DNA from: Muribaculum sp.
GTDB taxonomy: Bacteria; Bacillota; Clostridia; Lachnospirales; Lachnospiraceae
NCBI GenBank assembly: GCA_023663505.1
Contig: JAMPHH010000004.1
Coordinates: forward strand, 1 to 64,000
Reading direction: 5' to 3'
Length of the DNA stretch: 64,000 bases
Shown in pieces: positions 15,607 to 24,610 of the stretch. The notes below the pieces were generated by a model. The model had not been told where the DNA came from. It did no database searches and worked only from the letters and a program-made list of their open reading frames with translations. Within the stretch, counting starts at the first letter, position 1. The number at the start of each line of letters is the position of its first letter. Position numbers and translations under genes: made by a program.

Positions 15607-15935
15607 GTTACAATATTCACATCACAGCAGCTGCTGAACGAGATATGATAACCGCCTCAGACCATATCGAGTTTGTCCTAAAAAATCCGAAAGCTGCCGA
15701 TGATCTCTTAAATGAAGCAGAACTTAAAATCAATGCCCTTACTGATTTCCCTGAAAAATTTAAACCGGTCGATGACCCTGTTCTTGCCTCATGGGGCATC
15801 CGTTTTGTTGTAGTAAACGGATACCTTGCTTTTTATGTGATTTCTGAAGAAATAAAACAAGTAACCATAGTCAGATTCCTTTTTCAAAAAAGCAACTGGA
15901 ACGCTATATTAAGACAAGGTTTCTCACTCATATAA
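15603..15935 (+). CDS. Type II toxin, RelE/ParE superfamily
   Basis: A 110-aa toxin partner. The opening MSYNIHITAAAERDMITASDHI and the C-terminal GYLAFYVISEEIKQVTIVRFLFQKSNW fit the RelE/ParE fold (helix hairpin followed by a beta-sheet). I cannot tell from sequence alone whether it cuts mRNA on ribosomes (RelE-like) or poisons gyrase (ParE-like). The RelE catalytic Arg/Lys/Tyr set is only partly apparent, and the AAERDM start is more common in ParE-like members. Translation is coupled to the antitoxin. The module lies in an AT-rich patch. Confidence 0.87.
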   Translation: MSYNIHITAAAERDMITASDHIEFVLKNPKAADDLLNEAELKINALTDFPEKFKPVDDPVLASWGIRFVVVNGYLAFYVISEEIKQVTIVRFLFQKSNWNAILRQGFSLI

Positions 15936-16117
15936 TATGAACTTACCTAAACCATCAGCATCTGTAACAAACAAGAAGTTGTTGTTCCCAACTCCTTACG
16001 GACACCGCCGCATTTTTATTTACAAAAATAGTGTTATTTGATATAGTGGAGACATGCTATTTTGTATATGATATAAAGAACGCTGTATGTATGGGCAGCT
16101 TGTGGCAGGGGTGCATT

Positions 16118-17278
16118 ATGATCACTTTATTAGCGCGAATTTTCATCAAGGACAATACGGAGTATGACAATCCCAAGGTGCGTCAGGCTTATGGAATGCT
16201 CTGCGGCGCGGTCGGGATCGCGCTCAATCTCCTGCTCTTTGGCGGAAAGTTTATCGCGGGGCTGCTCAGCGGCTCGATTGCGATTACGGCAGACGCCTTT
16301 AACAACCTTTCCGACGCGGGCTCGTCCATCGTGACGCTCTTTGGCTTCAAGCTCTCCGGTCAAAAGCCCGACTCCGACCACCCCTTCGGGCACGGCAGAT
16401 TTGAATATATCTCAGGGCTCGTGGTGGCTTTCCTGATTCTGCTCATGGCATTTGAGCTGTTCAAGAATTCCTTCGTCAAGATCATTCACCCCGAGAAGCC
16501 GGAATGCTCCACCCTCGTCGTGGCGATTCTTCTCGTGTCCATCTGTGTCAAATGTTATATGGCTTTCTATAACCGAAGCGTGGGCAGGCGTATTCAGTCC
16601 GTCGCCATGTCCGCGACCGCGACGGACAGCGTCAGCGATGTCTGCGCCACCACCATTGTCCTAACCTGCCTCCTGATCTCCCATTTCACCAATCTCGTGG
16701 TGGACGGTTATTGTGGCGTGGCAGTGGCAATCTTCATCTGTATCGCGGGCATCAACGCCGCCAAGGATACCATCAGCCCTCTGCTGGGTCAGGCTCCCGA
16801 CCCCGAATTTGTCCGACAGGTCAATGAGATTGTTCTCTCACATGACGGTATCATCGGCATTCACGATCTCATGGTTCACAACTATGGTCCGGGGAGAGTT
16901 CACATCTCGCTTCACGCGGAAGTTCCTGCCGACGGCAATATTTTGGAGATGCATGACCTGATTGATTTGATCGAACACACGCTCCGTTCCACCCTGCACT
17001 GCACCGCGGTCATTCACATGGATCCTGTCTGCGTGGGAGACCCCGAGACCGACAGACTGCACGAGCTGGCGATACAGGTTCTCGCGGAGATCGACCCTGC
17101 CATCACCATGCACGATTTCCGCATAGTAAAAGGCCCCACCCACACCAATCTGATCTTTGATGTGGTGGTGCCATTTGACTTCAGATTATCCGATAATGCC
17201 TTGACAGAGGTCATTTCCTACAAAATCAAATCTCACGACGCCTCATACTTCCCCGTAATCGACGTGGATAAGATGTAA
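16118..17278 (+). CDS. Cation diffusion facilitator (metal efflux transporter)
   Basis: A 386-aa CDF-family antiporter exporting divalent metal for protons. Six predicted TM helices lie at about 30-220, followed by a long cytoplasmic domain with two ferredoxin-like CDF_ZT_dimer-type segments (HNYGPGRVHISLHAEV). In the TM2 metal site the usual HxxxD is NxxxD (DAFNNLSD), and TM5 has DxxxD (TDSVSD). Loss of the zinc-type histidines argues against Zn2+ and for Mn2+ or Fe2+; the metal is inference. The ATG at 16118 with AGGGGT upstream is preferred over the longer frame from 16031. It ends 2 bp from the stop of the convergent solute-binding gene. Confidence 0.92.
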   Translation: MITLLARIFIKDNTEYDNPKVRQAYGMLCGAVGIALNLLLFGGKFIAGLLSGSIAITADAFNNLSDAGSSIVTLFGFKLSGQKPDSDHPFGHGRFEYISGLVVAFLILLMAFELFKNSFVKIIHPEKPECSTLVVAILLVSICVKCYMAFYNRSVGRRIQSVAMSATATDSVSDVCATTIVLTCLLISHFTNLVVDGYCGVAVAIFICIAGINAAKDTISPLLGQAPDPEFVRQVNEIVLSHDGIIGIHDLMVHNYGPGRVHISLHAEVPADGNILEMHDLIDLIEHTLRSTLHCTAVIHMDPVCVGDPETDRLHELAIQVLAEIDPAITMHDFRIVKGPTHTNLIFDVVVPFDFRLSDNALTEVISYKIKSHDASYFPVIDVDKM

Positions 17279-17280
17279 TT

Positions 17281-19875
17281 TTATCGATTCTCATTTACAA
17301 ATATCTGCGCGCGGCTCTGGATAATGCCTGCCACGTCCTTTGCGCTCTTTTGATTCTTGTAGAACGCATCCATCTCCTCGTTGATGATATTCTGGACGTC
17401 CTCGTTGTAATATGCCCGCTTGGTCACGGAGGTGACAAAGCTCTTTAGCTTATCGAGCTGCTGTGTAGTGAGCGGGTCTATCGTGATTGACTCGTTATTG
17501 ATATAATAAGTGTAGTCATATTCCTGCTCCTTGCCATTCTCATCCTCATAGGTGGGCTTCTTCGTCGCCTTCTCCGCCATCTTGTCGAATTGCGCCTTGT
17601 TCACAGACAACTGCCACTCCATGTTATCCGAGGCCTGATATTCCTCTGTCAGATAATATCTCATAAACTCCCACGCCGCGTCCAGATTGGCGGAGCCCGC
17701 AGCCAGCGCATAAGCGTCATTATAGGAGATCACGGAGCCCTGCCCGCTGCTGTTGGGGAAGCCCACATAGCTCACGTCCTCGCCGAAGGAGCCGTTGATC
17801 GTCTGCACCATATCCTGCAGCCTGCTCATATAGCAGTTGGACAATAACGTGCGGTTCTCGCGATACTGGGATTGATAGTTCATATACCAGCTATCATAAT
17901 CCTCCCCCCACATCCCATCATAATCCAGCTCCTCGGGCAACTCCTTGGCATACTGCATCAGGGAGATAAATTCCTCGGAATCAAAGTTGCATTTTCCCGT
18001 GGACACGTCGATGAAATCGCTGCCGCACATCTGCATCACCTGCGAGAAAAAGCCGGCTCTTGTCATTTCGCCAAAAAGCTGCGCACCCTCGGGCATGTCG
18101 GCAAGCACCTGTCTCGCTTCCTCCATAGTCCACTGGGTGCGTTCCCCCACAAGGGAGGTCTTGCCCACATAGGTCATCACATAGAAGGAAGGAAGGATCT
18201 CGTAAAGCTTTCCGTTGATTCTTGCCGCCTCAAAGACGTTATCGAGGAATTCCGTCTTGGAAAGCTCGGGGTCCTTGGCGATCAGCTCGTCGATATTCGC
18301 CAGAAGCCCCTTGGAGACGTAATTCTCAATAGACATTCCATAGGAGTCCACAATCAGTATATCAGGCATAGAGCCGGAGATAATATCATTGTTCATCTGT
18401 GTATAGGCAGCCTTATAATCGTCATAGGTATTGTAGATGCTGTAATCCTTTAATACGATCCTGTGAGTCTCGCTTGATTTGTTGTATTCCACCACGCGCT
18501 TTCTCATGTCACTGGAAATATAGTTGCCGCCCAGCACCATCACCTGCTTGTCGGGGATATCCTCCGGCGCTACCTTGGTGAACACTCCGCCCCTCGTAAT
18601 GCTGCGATAGGTTTCCTCATCATATTCCGTATAGATTCCAATAAAATGCTCATCGTCAATGGGAAGCACCTTTCTCATACTGCTGATGGTCATGTCGGAA
18701 TTGACAAAGCTCATCATTTGCTTGGGCTCGTCGTCACCGATATGATATTTGTAGATTCCCTGATTGGAGCAGAACACGATATCACCGTTGGCGTCCACGC
18801 TGTTATTGTCGCCCAAGTTGTATGCCATGGTCTGGGGAAGCGGGAAGCTCTCCGTCACGGAATCCGACTTGATATCATAGGTCACTGCATATATTTTGCT
18901 GTAATCCTGCCCATAATACGTGATAAGAATCTGATCCTTGGGCATCGCGGTAAAGCTGTTGGAGTTCGACATGTATTCCGCAAGCTTATCGTTCACGGGA
19001 CGCATCTCCGACAGGTTGCCGTCCTTATCCACAGTGATTTTGCCGCTCTCGTCCCCGTTAATCAAAAGCATGACATTGCCGTTCTCCAAGGCGACAATGG
19101 TGCTGAGACCATACCATTTATCCTCCTGCGAAAGGATATCCAAGGGGGTCTCCCACAGCATCTTTCCATTCATGTCCCAACAGCACAGGGAGCGGTCGTT
19201 TCTGCTCACATAATTATCAGGGTCGGAATAATCCTCAAAATAATGGTTCTTGCTGGCATATATGCGCCCTCCGCCCGTCACCTTGAAATTATAAAAAGAG
19301 GTATCCTCATAGATATTGGATATTTCCTCCGGCTCAACCCCGGCTTCCTCACCCTCCGACTCGGCTTCGTCCTCAGACGAGGACTCCTCTGCCACAGCCT
19401 CCTCGGCAGGCACGGGTACGGGAACGGCTACCGCCGTCCTAAGCATCATCACACCGTTATCCCCCGCCGTGTCAGACTCGCCTGAGGGCTGTCCCGCCTT
19501 GTCCGCCGAAGCCACCTCTCTCTCCTCGTCCATGGATTGCTGAAGCTCACAAATCTGCATATCCTCAAAATCCTTATCCACGGATACCAGACTGTATTCA
19601 TAGCCCCCGCCTGTGGCGGTCTCGCCGTACTTCTCCATCACCAGATAGACACGGTCATCTACCAGCATCGCGTCCTCCAGATAAAACTCGTCGTCACCCG
19701 CCATCACCTTATCAAGATCAAATTCCTCCATACGGTAGACATACTGCTTCGCCAGCTCGGAATTCACATAACTGTTGTTCTGCGAGTTGTTGTTTTTGCC
19801 GTCTCCGCAGGCGCACAGCCCCAACAGCATCACAGCCGCCATCGCCATGCCAAGCGCCCTTTTCCACTTTTTCAT
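17281..19875 (-). CDS. Large lipoprotein: N-terminal propeller-like part plus solute-binding domain
   Basis: 864 aa. The lipobox LCAC gives Cys23. Residues ~35-450 contain repeated beta-strand segments of the kind found in WD/PQQ-like propellers (DKDGNLSEM, DANGDIVFCSNQGIYKY), with an acidic Ala/Val/Pro linker at about 150-190. Residues ~460-864 are a family-1 extracellular solute-binding domain (VMVLGGNYISSDMRKRVVEYNK, PDILIVDSYG). It is paralogous to the protein at 24611-26944; both end in KSAKDVAGI(V/I)QSR...VNEN. It overlaps the upstream gene by ATGA. The substrate is unknown. The propeller part is unusual for an importer binding protein and suggests a sensing or scaffold role. Confidence 0.85.
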   Translation of the reverse strand: MKKWKRALGMAMAAVMLLGLCACGDGKNNNSQNNSYVNSELAKQYVYRMEEFDLDKVMAGDDEFYLEDAMLVDDRVYLVMEKYGETATGGGYEYSLVSVDKDFEDMQICELQQSMDEEREVASADKAGQPSGESDTAGDNGVMMLRTAVAVPVPVPAEEAVAEESSSEDEAESEGEEAGVEPEEISNIYEDTSFYNFKVTGGGRIYASKNHYFEDYSDPDNYVSRNDRSLCCWDMNGKMLWETPLDILSQEDKWYGLSTIVALENGNVMLLINGDESGKITVDKDGNLSEMRPVNDKLAEYMSNSNSFTAMPKDQILITYYGQDYSKIYAVTYDIKSDSVTESFPLPQTMAYNLGDNNSVDANGDIVFCSNQGIYKYHIGDDEPKQMMSFVNSDMTISSMRKVLPIDDEHFIGIYTEYDEETYRSITRGGVFTKVAPEDIPDKQVMVLGGNYISSDMRKRVVEYNKSSETHRIVLKDYSIYNTYDDYKAAYTQMNNDIISGSMPDILIVDSYGMSIENYVSKGLLANIDELIAKDPELSKTEFLDNVFEAARINGKLYEILPSFYVMTYVGKTSLVGERTQWTMEEARQVLADMPEGAQLFGEMTRAGFFSQVMQMCGSDFIDVSTGKCNFDSEEFISLMQYAKELPEELDYDGMWGEDYDSWYMNYQSQYRENRTLLSNCYMSRLQDMVQTINGSFGEDVSYVGFPNSSGQGSVISYNDAYALAAGSANLDAAWEFMRYYLTEEYQASDNMEWQLSVNKAQFDKMAEKATKKPTYEDENGKEQEYDYTYYINNESITIDPLTTQQLDKLKSFVTSVTKRAYYNEDVQNIINEEMDAFYKNQKSAKDVAGIIQSRAQIFVNENR

Positions 19876-20930
19876 AGCTTCTCCTCCTTTTTGCGCGCGG
19901 CGCGATATTTCTCCCGCGCCCTCTCCAATCTATCTACTATCTTAAGCCATACGCTCTTAATTGTCCAGCCCTTATGCCGCCACCACCTGATAAAAATAAT
20001 CAGCACAAGCACGGACGGATATAACAAAAAGAGTATCATGAACGCCGTGAGCAGCCCGATAATATCCTCATATCCCCTCGCGAGGTTCTCCCAATAGGGA
20101 TAAATGATCGCCCTGCCGTTCATGGAACGCGTGCCAAAGCTCTTGATCAGCTTCAGACGGTTCAAAAGACCGAATCGGGAGGTATTCTCCAACACCTCCG
20201 TCTCCCGCTCGTCACCTCCAAGCTGCTCCTTCACATATTTGAAGGCAAATTCCTTCACGGGATTGGGCATCACGATCTCGTAGTGGTTGATGCCGCTGCT
20301 GCTCCCATAATTCTCCAAGGTGCTCAGGGACACGTACACTCTGGTGGAGTCCAGTCCCGCCGCCTCCACAAGCCTTCCCTTGGGACGCTCTATCACTCCT
20401 GACACGATATGCGGCACGCCCGCCACATAGACCATCATTCCCTCCACATTGTTGGAGCCGAAAAGCTGCCATGCCGTGTCCTCGTCGATCACACAATAGT
20501 CCTGATTGAGGTCGTTTCCCGAGAAATACGCCCCGTAGAGAAGCTTTTGCTGATGAAACAGGAAAAAGTCTCCTCCGATTCCCATGGCGTCCGCCTCCAC
20601 GCTGCCCGTGTCACTCGTAATGGTGAGCTTCCCCTCCGCGCTGTATGCGTCCACCCAGAGTCTCGCGCTCGGGTTCTCGGATTCCTGCGTGATCGAGGAC
20701 TCCTGTAAATAGCTGTCTATCGAATGCTCAAACTCCTCAAGAGTATCCTGCGTGACTGACGCGTTCGCCGAGAAAAAGCAGCTAATCTGCGCCACGCCGC
20801 CCTTCTCGTTCCACCGCTTTGCCATCTGCTGCTCCGCGAGACTCCCCGACATATGTCCCGTCACGGCGAGCAGTATCACGAATATCAAAAATGATATACC
20901 GCCTGTAATACCCAGTATCAGCTTCTTCAT
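19872..20930 (-). CDS. MacB-core-like membrane protein with two TM helices
   Basis: 352 aa. TM1 is at about 5-25, an extracellular domain at about 26-275, TM2 at about 295-320, then a basic cytoplasmic tail. The extracellular part resembles the MacB periplasmic core domain of FtsX-type permeases (DEDTAWQLFGSNNVEGMMVYVAGVPHIVSGVIERPKG is the typical run, given here only in part as a landmark: GMMVYVAGVPHIVSGVIE). True MacB/FtsX proteins have four TMs; this one lacks the last two. It starts 3 nt after the HlyD-type gene, with its RBS in that gene's end, and overlaps the solute-binding gene. It is probably an adaptor subunit rather than a complete permease. Confidence 0.8.
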   Translation of the reverse strand: MKKLILGITGGISFLIFVILLAVTGHMSGSLAEQQMAKRWNEKGGVAQISCFFSANASVTQDTLEEFEHSIDSYLQESSITQESENPSARLWVDAYSAEGKLTITSDTGSVEADAMGIGGDFFLFHQQKLLYGAYFSGNDLNQDYCVIDEDTAWQLFGSNNVEGMMVYVAGVPHIVSGVIERPKGRLVEAAGLDSTRVYVSLSTLENYGSSSGINHYEIVMPNPVKEFAFKYVKEQLGGDERETEVLENTSRFGLLNRLKLIKSFGTRSMNGRAIIYPYWENLARGYEDIIGLLTAFMILFLLYPSVLVLIIFIRWWRHKGWTIKSVWLKIVDRLERAREKYRAARKKEEKL

Positions 20931-20933
20931 ACT

Positions 20934-22637
20934 TTACCCCTCGTTATTCGCCAATCGAATATATTTGCCCGCCTCCACGGGAGCGGTGGATGTGGTGATG
21001 ACATATTCATAGCCATAGAGGGGCGCGCTGATCGCGGAGCGTGTGTCGTCGCTCGCGAGCACCTCCACGTCCACACGGGTCGCGATATAGCGGTTGCTCA
21101 AGGGTGTGCTCTTAGTCTCAACCGTGAGTATAAATTTGCCGTTATTGTCCTCGCGGATTGCGCTGTTGGGCACCGTCAGGTCATATTGCGCGCTCTTCTG
21201 CCCCACGGAGACATTCAGCGACTGTCCTTCCATGACGTCTCCCTCCACGTCAAAGGTCAGCAGCTTATTCTGACTGGGATTCGTGGGTGAGGGCTTGATA
21301 CTCGAGAGCACCACCGACACGTCGTCATAACGCCAAGAATTCACCAAATCCGCCACATCCCCGACGGACAGACGCTTCGCCTGCTCGTTGGTGACTGTCA
21401 TTTCCATCGTGTAGCCCTTGCCCTCGGGCTGAATCTCGAACAGCACGTTGTTGGCGGGAGTCTCCTCGCCGGATTTTACATAAATCGAGATAATGGTGCC
21501 GGAGATGGGGGCTGTGACCGCGCCGTTCACGGCTTCGCCCTCAAGCTTGGCAATGTCCTCCCGAAGCTTGGATAACTGATCCTCCAATTCAAGCTCCTTG
21601 GCAAAGTCTTTTTGAAGCTTTGCCTTCGCCTCCTCCGCATCATCTAATCGTTCCTGACGAACTGACACTTCCTTTGTCCAGTTGTCTATCTCATCCTCGT
21701 TGTCATCACCGCTGCTGTTTATTTTCTTGTCATAAGCCTTCTGCGCCTTGTCAAGAGCCTTCTTCAAGGTCGGGAGCTGTGCTTCATCATCTGCTATTTC
21801 AGCCTTCTTGGAATTGATTCTGCCCTGAAGGATTTTGTTATTGTCCACCGCCACCTGATACTGCGCATCTGTCACGGCAGGTACCCGATTGCCGCTTGCG
21901 TCAACTGTTGTCTTACCGGAATCATGATCCTGAATCAATATTTTATTAGCGTCAATCTCCGCCTGCCAGCCATCAATCTCCGCCTGTGCAGCCTCAACTC
22001 TTTCCGCCACAGGCTCATAAGCCTCCTTCGCCTTATTCAGCTTCTTTAACTCACTGGAGGCGTTCACAGTGCCGCCCGTGTTGTCCTTTACTGCCTCCAA
22101 GGTATCCTTCGCGTCCTGAAGCTCGTTCTTATATACCTCTATCTCGCCGTCCTTCGCCGTAATCTGACTCTGATAAGTGCTCATAGAGGTGAAGCTGCCG
22201 CTCTGGGCATGAGCCAAAACAGAATTTGAGTACACACCGTTTACCACATCAATTTCCAACTGCAGCAGGATTTTATCCAACTCCTCACGCTTCTCCTTTG
22301 CCGCAGTGTTCCCGCCCTCAGCCAGATGGCACAGCACGTCGCCCTTCATCACCTCGTCGCCGCGCTTTACCTCGATGGACTCCACCTCGTAGCCGCCCGT
22401 CGCCACCTTATCCTCGGCGTTCTTGAGCTTCACGCTGTATGGGTCGCCACTCTCCACCGTGCCCGTACCGCGAATCTTGGCTGTGATCGTGCCCGACTCC
22501 ACATACTGGGTCGCCACCTCAGGCAGCGAATAGTTCATGATCGTGTTAGAGAAAAACGTCAGCACAAGCAGCACGCTCAAAAATACGATTGCCGCCGTCT
22601 TGACCCACTCTCTCCTCTTACTGCTTTTCTCGTTCAT
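20934..22637 (-). CDS. HlyD/MacA-type membrane fusion (adaptor) protein
   Basis: 567 aa from ATG 22637 (AAGGAGAA about 10 nt upstream). The longer frame to 22799 runs into the permease gene with no RBS. TM1 is at about 13-33. A barrel/lipoyl half-motif (TGTVESGDPYSVKLKN) is followed by a long coiled coil at about 110-400, rich in Lys/Glu/Asp, then the second lipoyl half (GAVTAPISGTIISIYVKSGEE) and a beta-barrel domain. In tripartite or ABC export systems such proteins link the inner-membrane transporter to partners outside. Here it lies with importer-type permeases. The next gene supplies a MacB-like core domain, so the two probably form one complex. Confidence 0.87.
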   Translation of the reverse strand: MNEKSSKRREWVKTAAIVFLSVLLVLTFFSNTIMNYSLPEVATQYVESGTITAKIRGTGTVESGDPYSVKLKNAEDKVATGGYEVESIEVKRGDEVMKGDVLCHLAEGGNTAAKEKREELDKILLQLEIDVVNGVYSNSVLAHAQSGSFTSMSTYQSQITAKDGEIEVYKNELQDAKDTLEAVKDNTGGTVNASSELKKLNKAKEAYEPVAERVEAAQAEIDGWQAEIDANKILIQDHDSGKTTVDASGNRVPAVTDAQYQVAVDNNKILQGRINSKKAEIADDEAQLPTLKKALDKAQKAYDKKINSSGDDNEDEIDNWTKEVSVRQERLDDAEEAKAKLQKDFAKELELEDQLSKLREDIAKLEGEAVNGAVTAPISGTIISIYVKSGEETPANNVLFEIQPEGKGYTMEMTVTNEQAKRLSVGDVADLVNSWRYDDVSVVLSSIKPSPTNPSQNKLLTFDVEGDVMEGQSLNVSVGQKSAQYDLTVPNSAIREDNNGKFILTVETKSTPLSNRYIATRVDVEVLASDDTRSAISAPLYGYEYVITTSTAPVEAGKYIRLANNEG

Positions 22638-22689
22638 TGCTTTGTTCTCCTTCTTACTAACCCTTTCCCAGACGTTTACAAAACGCCGC

Positions 22690-23637
22690 CTAGCCCTTGA
22701 TACCGCCCTGATAGGTGATACCGTCCACCAGATACTCCTCGCCGTAGAGGAACACCAGAAGGCTTGGCACCATGTATATGGTCGCCACCGCAAAGGCAAG
22801 CCCCACCTCGCCCGCGTTAATCTTACTCAAGAATACGGACAGCGGGTGCGTCTCCGCGTCCGTCAACAGAATCAACGGCTGCTCCACCATATTCCAATAG
22901 TCGATAAACACCAGTATCGCCGCGGAGCACAACGCCCCCTTGCACAGCGGCAGACAGATCCTTCTGAAGATCTGCCACTCCCCCGCCCCGTCTATCTGCG
23001 CCGCCTCGATCACCGAATAGGGAATGCGCTTCATGAACTTGGTGAGCAGGAACACCGCGAACGGCGAGAAGATTCCCGGCAGCCAGATTGCCCAGTAGCT
23101 GTCCAGAAGGTTCAGCCAGTCCGCCACCAGATAATTGGGCACCAACGTCACCTGATACGGCATCAGCATCAGTATAATATAAGAGAAAAATATGATGCTG
23201 CGAAGCTTCCCCGAATATCTGGCAAAGCCATAGGCGGCAAGGGTCGCAACCGTAAGCTGAAACAGCACGATAGGTCCCACCAGTACGACGGAATTCCAGA
23301 ACTTCAACAGGTAATCCGGACTCTTTAAGAGCACCGTGACATACTGGGAAAATGACACGATATCCGGTATAAATTTCAAATTGACCTTCTCTGCGATATA
23401 CACCTTACCGCCATTCTCGTTCACCGCGAACACGGAGCCGTAATTGGCGGAGATCTCCGAGGAGGACATAAAGGAATTGGTGATCGTCAGCACGATAGGT
23501 GCGAGGAACAGCACCGCGAAGAAAGCCGCGATTGCCGTAGCTATGGCTATCTTGACAACGCCCCAAGCCTTGCCGATCTTAAATTTTTTTCGCCCGCCCG
23601 CCTTGGGGGACGGCGCCGGTTGATTCTCCTGCGGCAT
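22690..23637 (-). CDS. ABC sugar-type permease, MalG-like
   Basis: A 315-aa inner-membrane subunit of a CUT1-type ABC transporter. Six TM helices start at about 28. The EAA loop that docks the ATPase is present (EAAQIDGAGEWQIFRRICLPLCKG, landmark EAAQIDGAG). The N-terminal ~25 residues are Pro/Lys-rich and cytoplasmic. It starts 4 nt after the MalF-like gene and should form a heterodimer with it. No ATPase gene is in the cluster, so a shared MsmX/MsmK-type ATPase elsewhere is expected. Confidence 0.93.
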   Translation of the reverse strand: MPQENQPAPSPKAGGRKKFKIGKAWGVVKIAIATAIAAFFAVLFLAPIVLTITNSFMSSSEISANYGSVFAVNENGGKVYIAEKVNLKFIPDIVSFSQYVTVLLKSPDYLLKFWNSVVLVGPIVLFQLTVATLAAYGFARYSGKLRSIIFFSYIILMLMPYQVTLVPNYLVADWLNLLDSYWAIWLPGIFSPFAVFLLTKFMKRIPYSVIEAAQIDGAGEWQIFRRICLPLCKGALCSAAILVFIDYWNMVEQPLILLTDAETHPLSVFLSKINAGEVGLAFAVATIYMVPSLLVFLYGEEYLVDGITYQGGIKG

Positions 23638-23641
23638 GACA

Positions 23642-24529
23642 CTACCCTTCTATATCCTTTCCAAAATAATTCTCTACTATAAAAAGTATCCCGATAATGA
23701 CGATCATCACGAGCGACATCAGTATCGCCGCCGCCGACAACGCCTGATAATCCAGATTCCTGAACTTGTTGTTCATGTAATGCTGCAGCATGTAGATCGA
23801 GTCATAGGGATAATCCGTCGTCAGCAGATAAATCTCCCTGAAAATCTTGAATGAGCTGATTAATGACATAATTGTCACAAACAGTATCGTGGAGGACAGA
23901 TACCTGATCTTTATATAAAAGAAGGTCTGCAGCGGCGTGGCGCTCTCCAGTCTCGCCACCTCCAAGATATCCTTCGGCACACTTGCCAATGCCGCCATGA
24001 ACAATATCATATTATAACCCAGATTCTTCCACAGGAAAAGTATCACGATCACGATCGTGGAATACTTTGACTTAAACCAGTCTATCTTGTCAACGCCAAA
24101 CACTGCCAAAAGGTCATTGACAGCGCCGTTGTAGTGGAACAACACCTGCCAGATCAGCACAATGGACGCCACGGGCACCATCATGGGACTTAGGAAGAAG
24201 GTTCTGAACTGGCTCCGAAAGGGGAGCTTCGCCTCCAACACTATGGCGAGCATCAGCGACAGCACCACGGCAAGCGGCACGGCAATGACGGAGAACTGTA
24301 TGGTATTGCTCACCGCCGTCCGAAATGCGGCATTGTCAATCACTAATTTGAAATTTTTCAAACCCACAAAATTGGCGCTGATAGGGTTATCCACCATGGA
24401 ATAAAAGATAACCACCATAAAGGGCAGCAGGAAAAACACCGCCACGCCCAAGAAGCTGGGGGCGATAAACAGCCCCGAGCTAAACTTGCGCCTTCTTAAC
24501 ACTTTACTTGACTTCTTAGTCTTTTTCAA
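23642..24529 (-). CDS. ABC sugar-type permease, MalF-like
   Basis: 295 aa. TM segments start at about residue 22, with the permease signature near the C-terminal half; the EAA loop reads EVARLESATPLQTFFYIKI. It pairs with the MalG-like protein. The start is not clear-cut: a GTG at 24538 has no RBS, whereas TTG at 24527-24529 has AGAGGTG 6 nt upstream, so I place the start there. That RBS overlaps the stop codon of a vestigial solute-binding gene tail (24541-24576). Confidence 0.9.
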   Translation of the reverse strand: MKKTKKSSKVLRRRKFSSGLFIAPSFLGVAVFFLLPFMVVIFYSMVDNPISANFVGLKNFKLVIDNAAFRTAVSNTIQFSVIAVPLAVVLSLMLAIVLEAKLPFRSQFRTFFLSPMMVPVASIVLIWQVLFHYNGAVNDLLAVFGVDKIDWFKSKYSTIVIVILFLWKNLGYNMILFMAALASVPKDILEVARLESATPLQTFFYIKIRYLSSTILFVTIMSLISSFKIFREIYLLTTDYPYDSIYMLQHYMNNKFRNLDYQALSAAAILMSLVMIVIIGILFIVENYFGKDIEG

Positions 24530-24540
24530 GACAAACACCT

Positions 24541-24576
24541 CTAACTATTCTCATTTACGTAGACCTGCACGCGGCT
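24541..24576 (-). pseudogene. Vestigial 3' end of a solute-binding protein gene
   Basis: These ~35 bp nearly duplicate the last codons of the next gene (24611-24646): both encode SRVQVYVNENS and TAG. The two differences in the 12 codons are synonymous (GTG/GTA Val, TAC/TAT Tyr). Upstream of it the frame has no similarity to the family. This looks like the remains of a deleted paralogue or of a failed tandem duplication. Confidence 0.75.
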
Positions 24577-24610
24577 GCAGGGCAGAACGGGATCACCTTC
24601 ACCTATCTCA

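Noticed and set aside
22638..22799. N-terminal extension of the HlyD-type protein
   Set aside because: It runs through the end of the permease gene in another frame, gives an Arg/Trp-rich non-protein-like sequence, and lacks an RBS. The ATG at 22637 is well supported.
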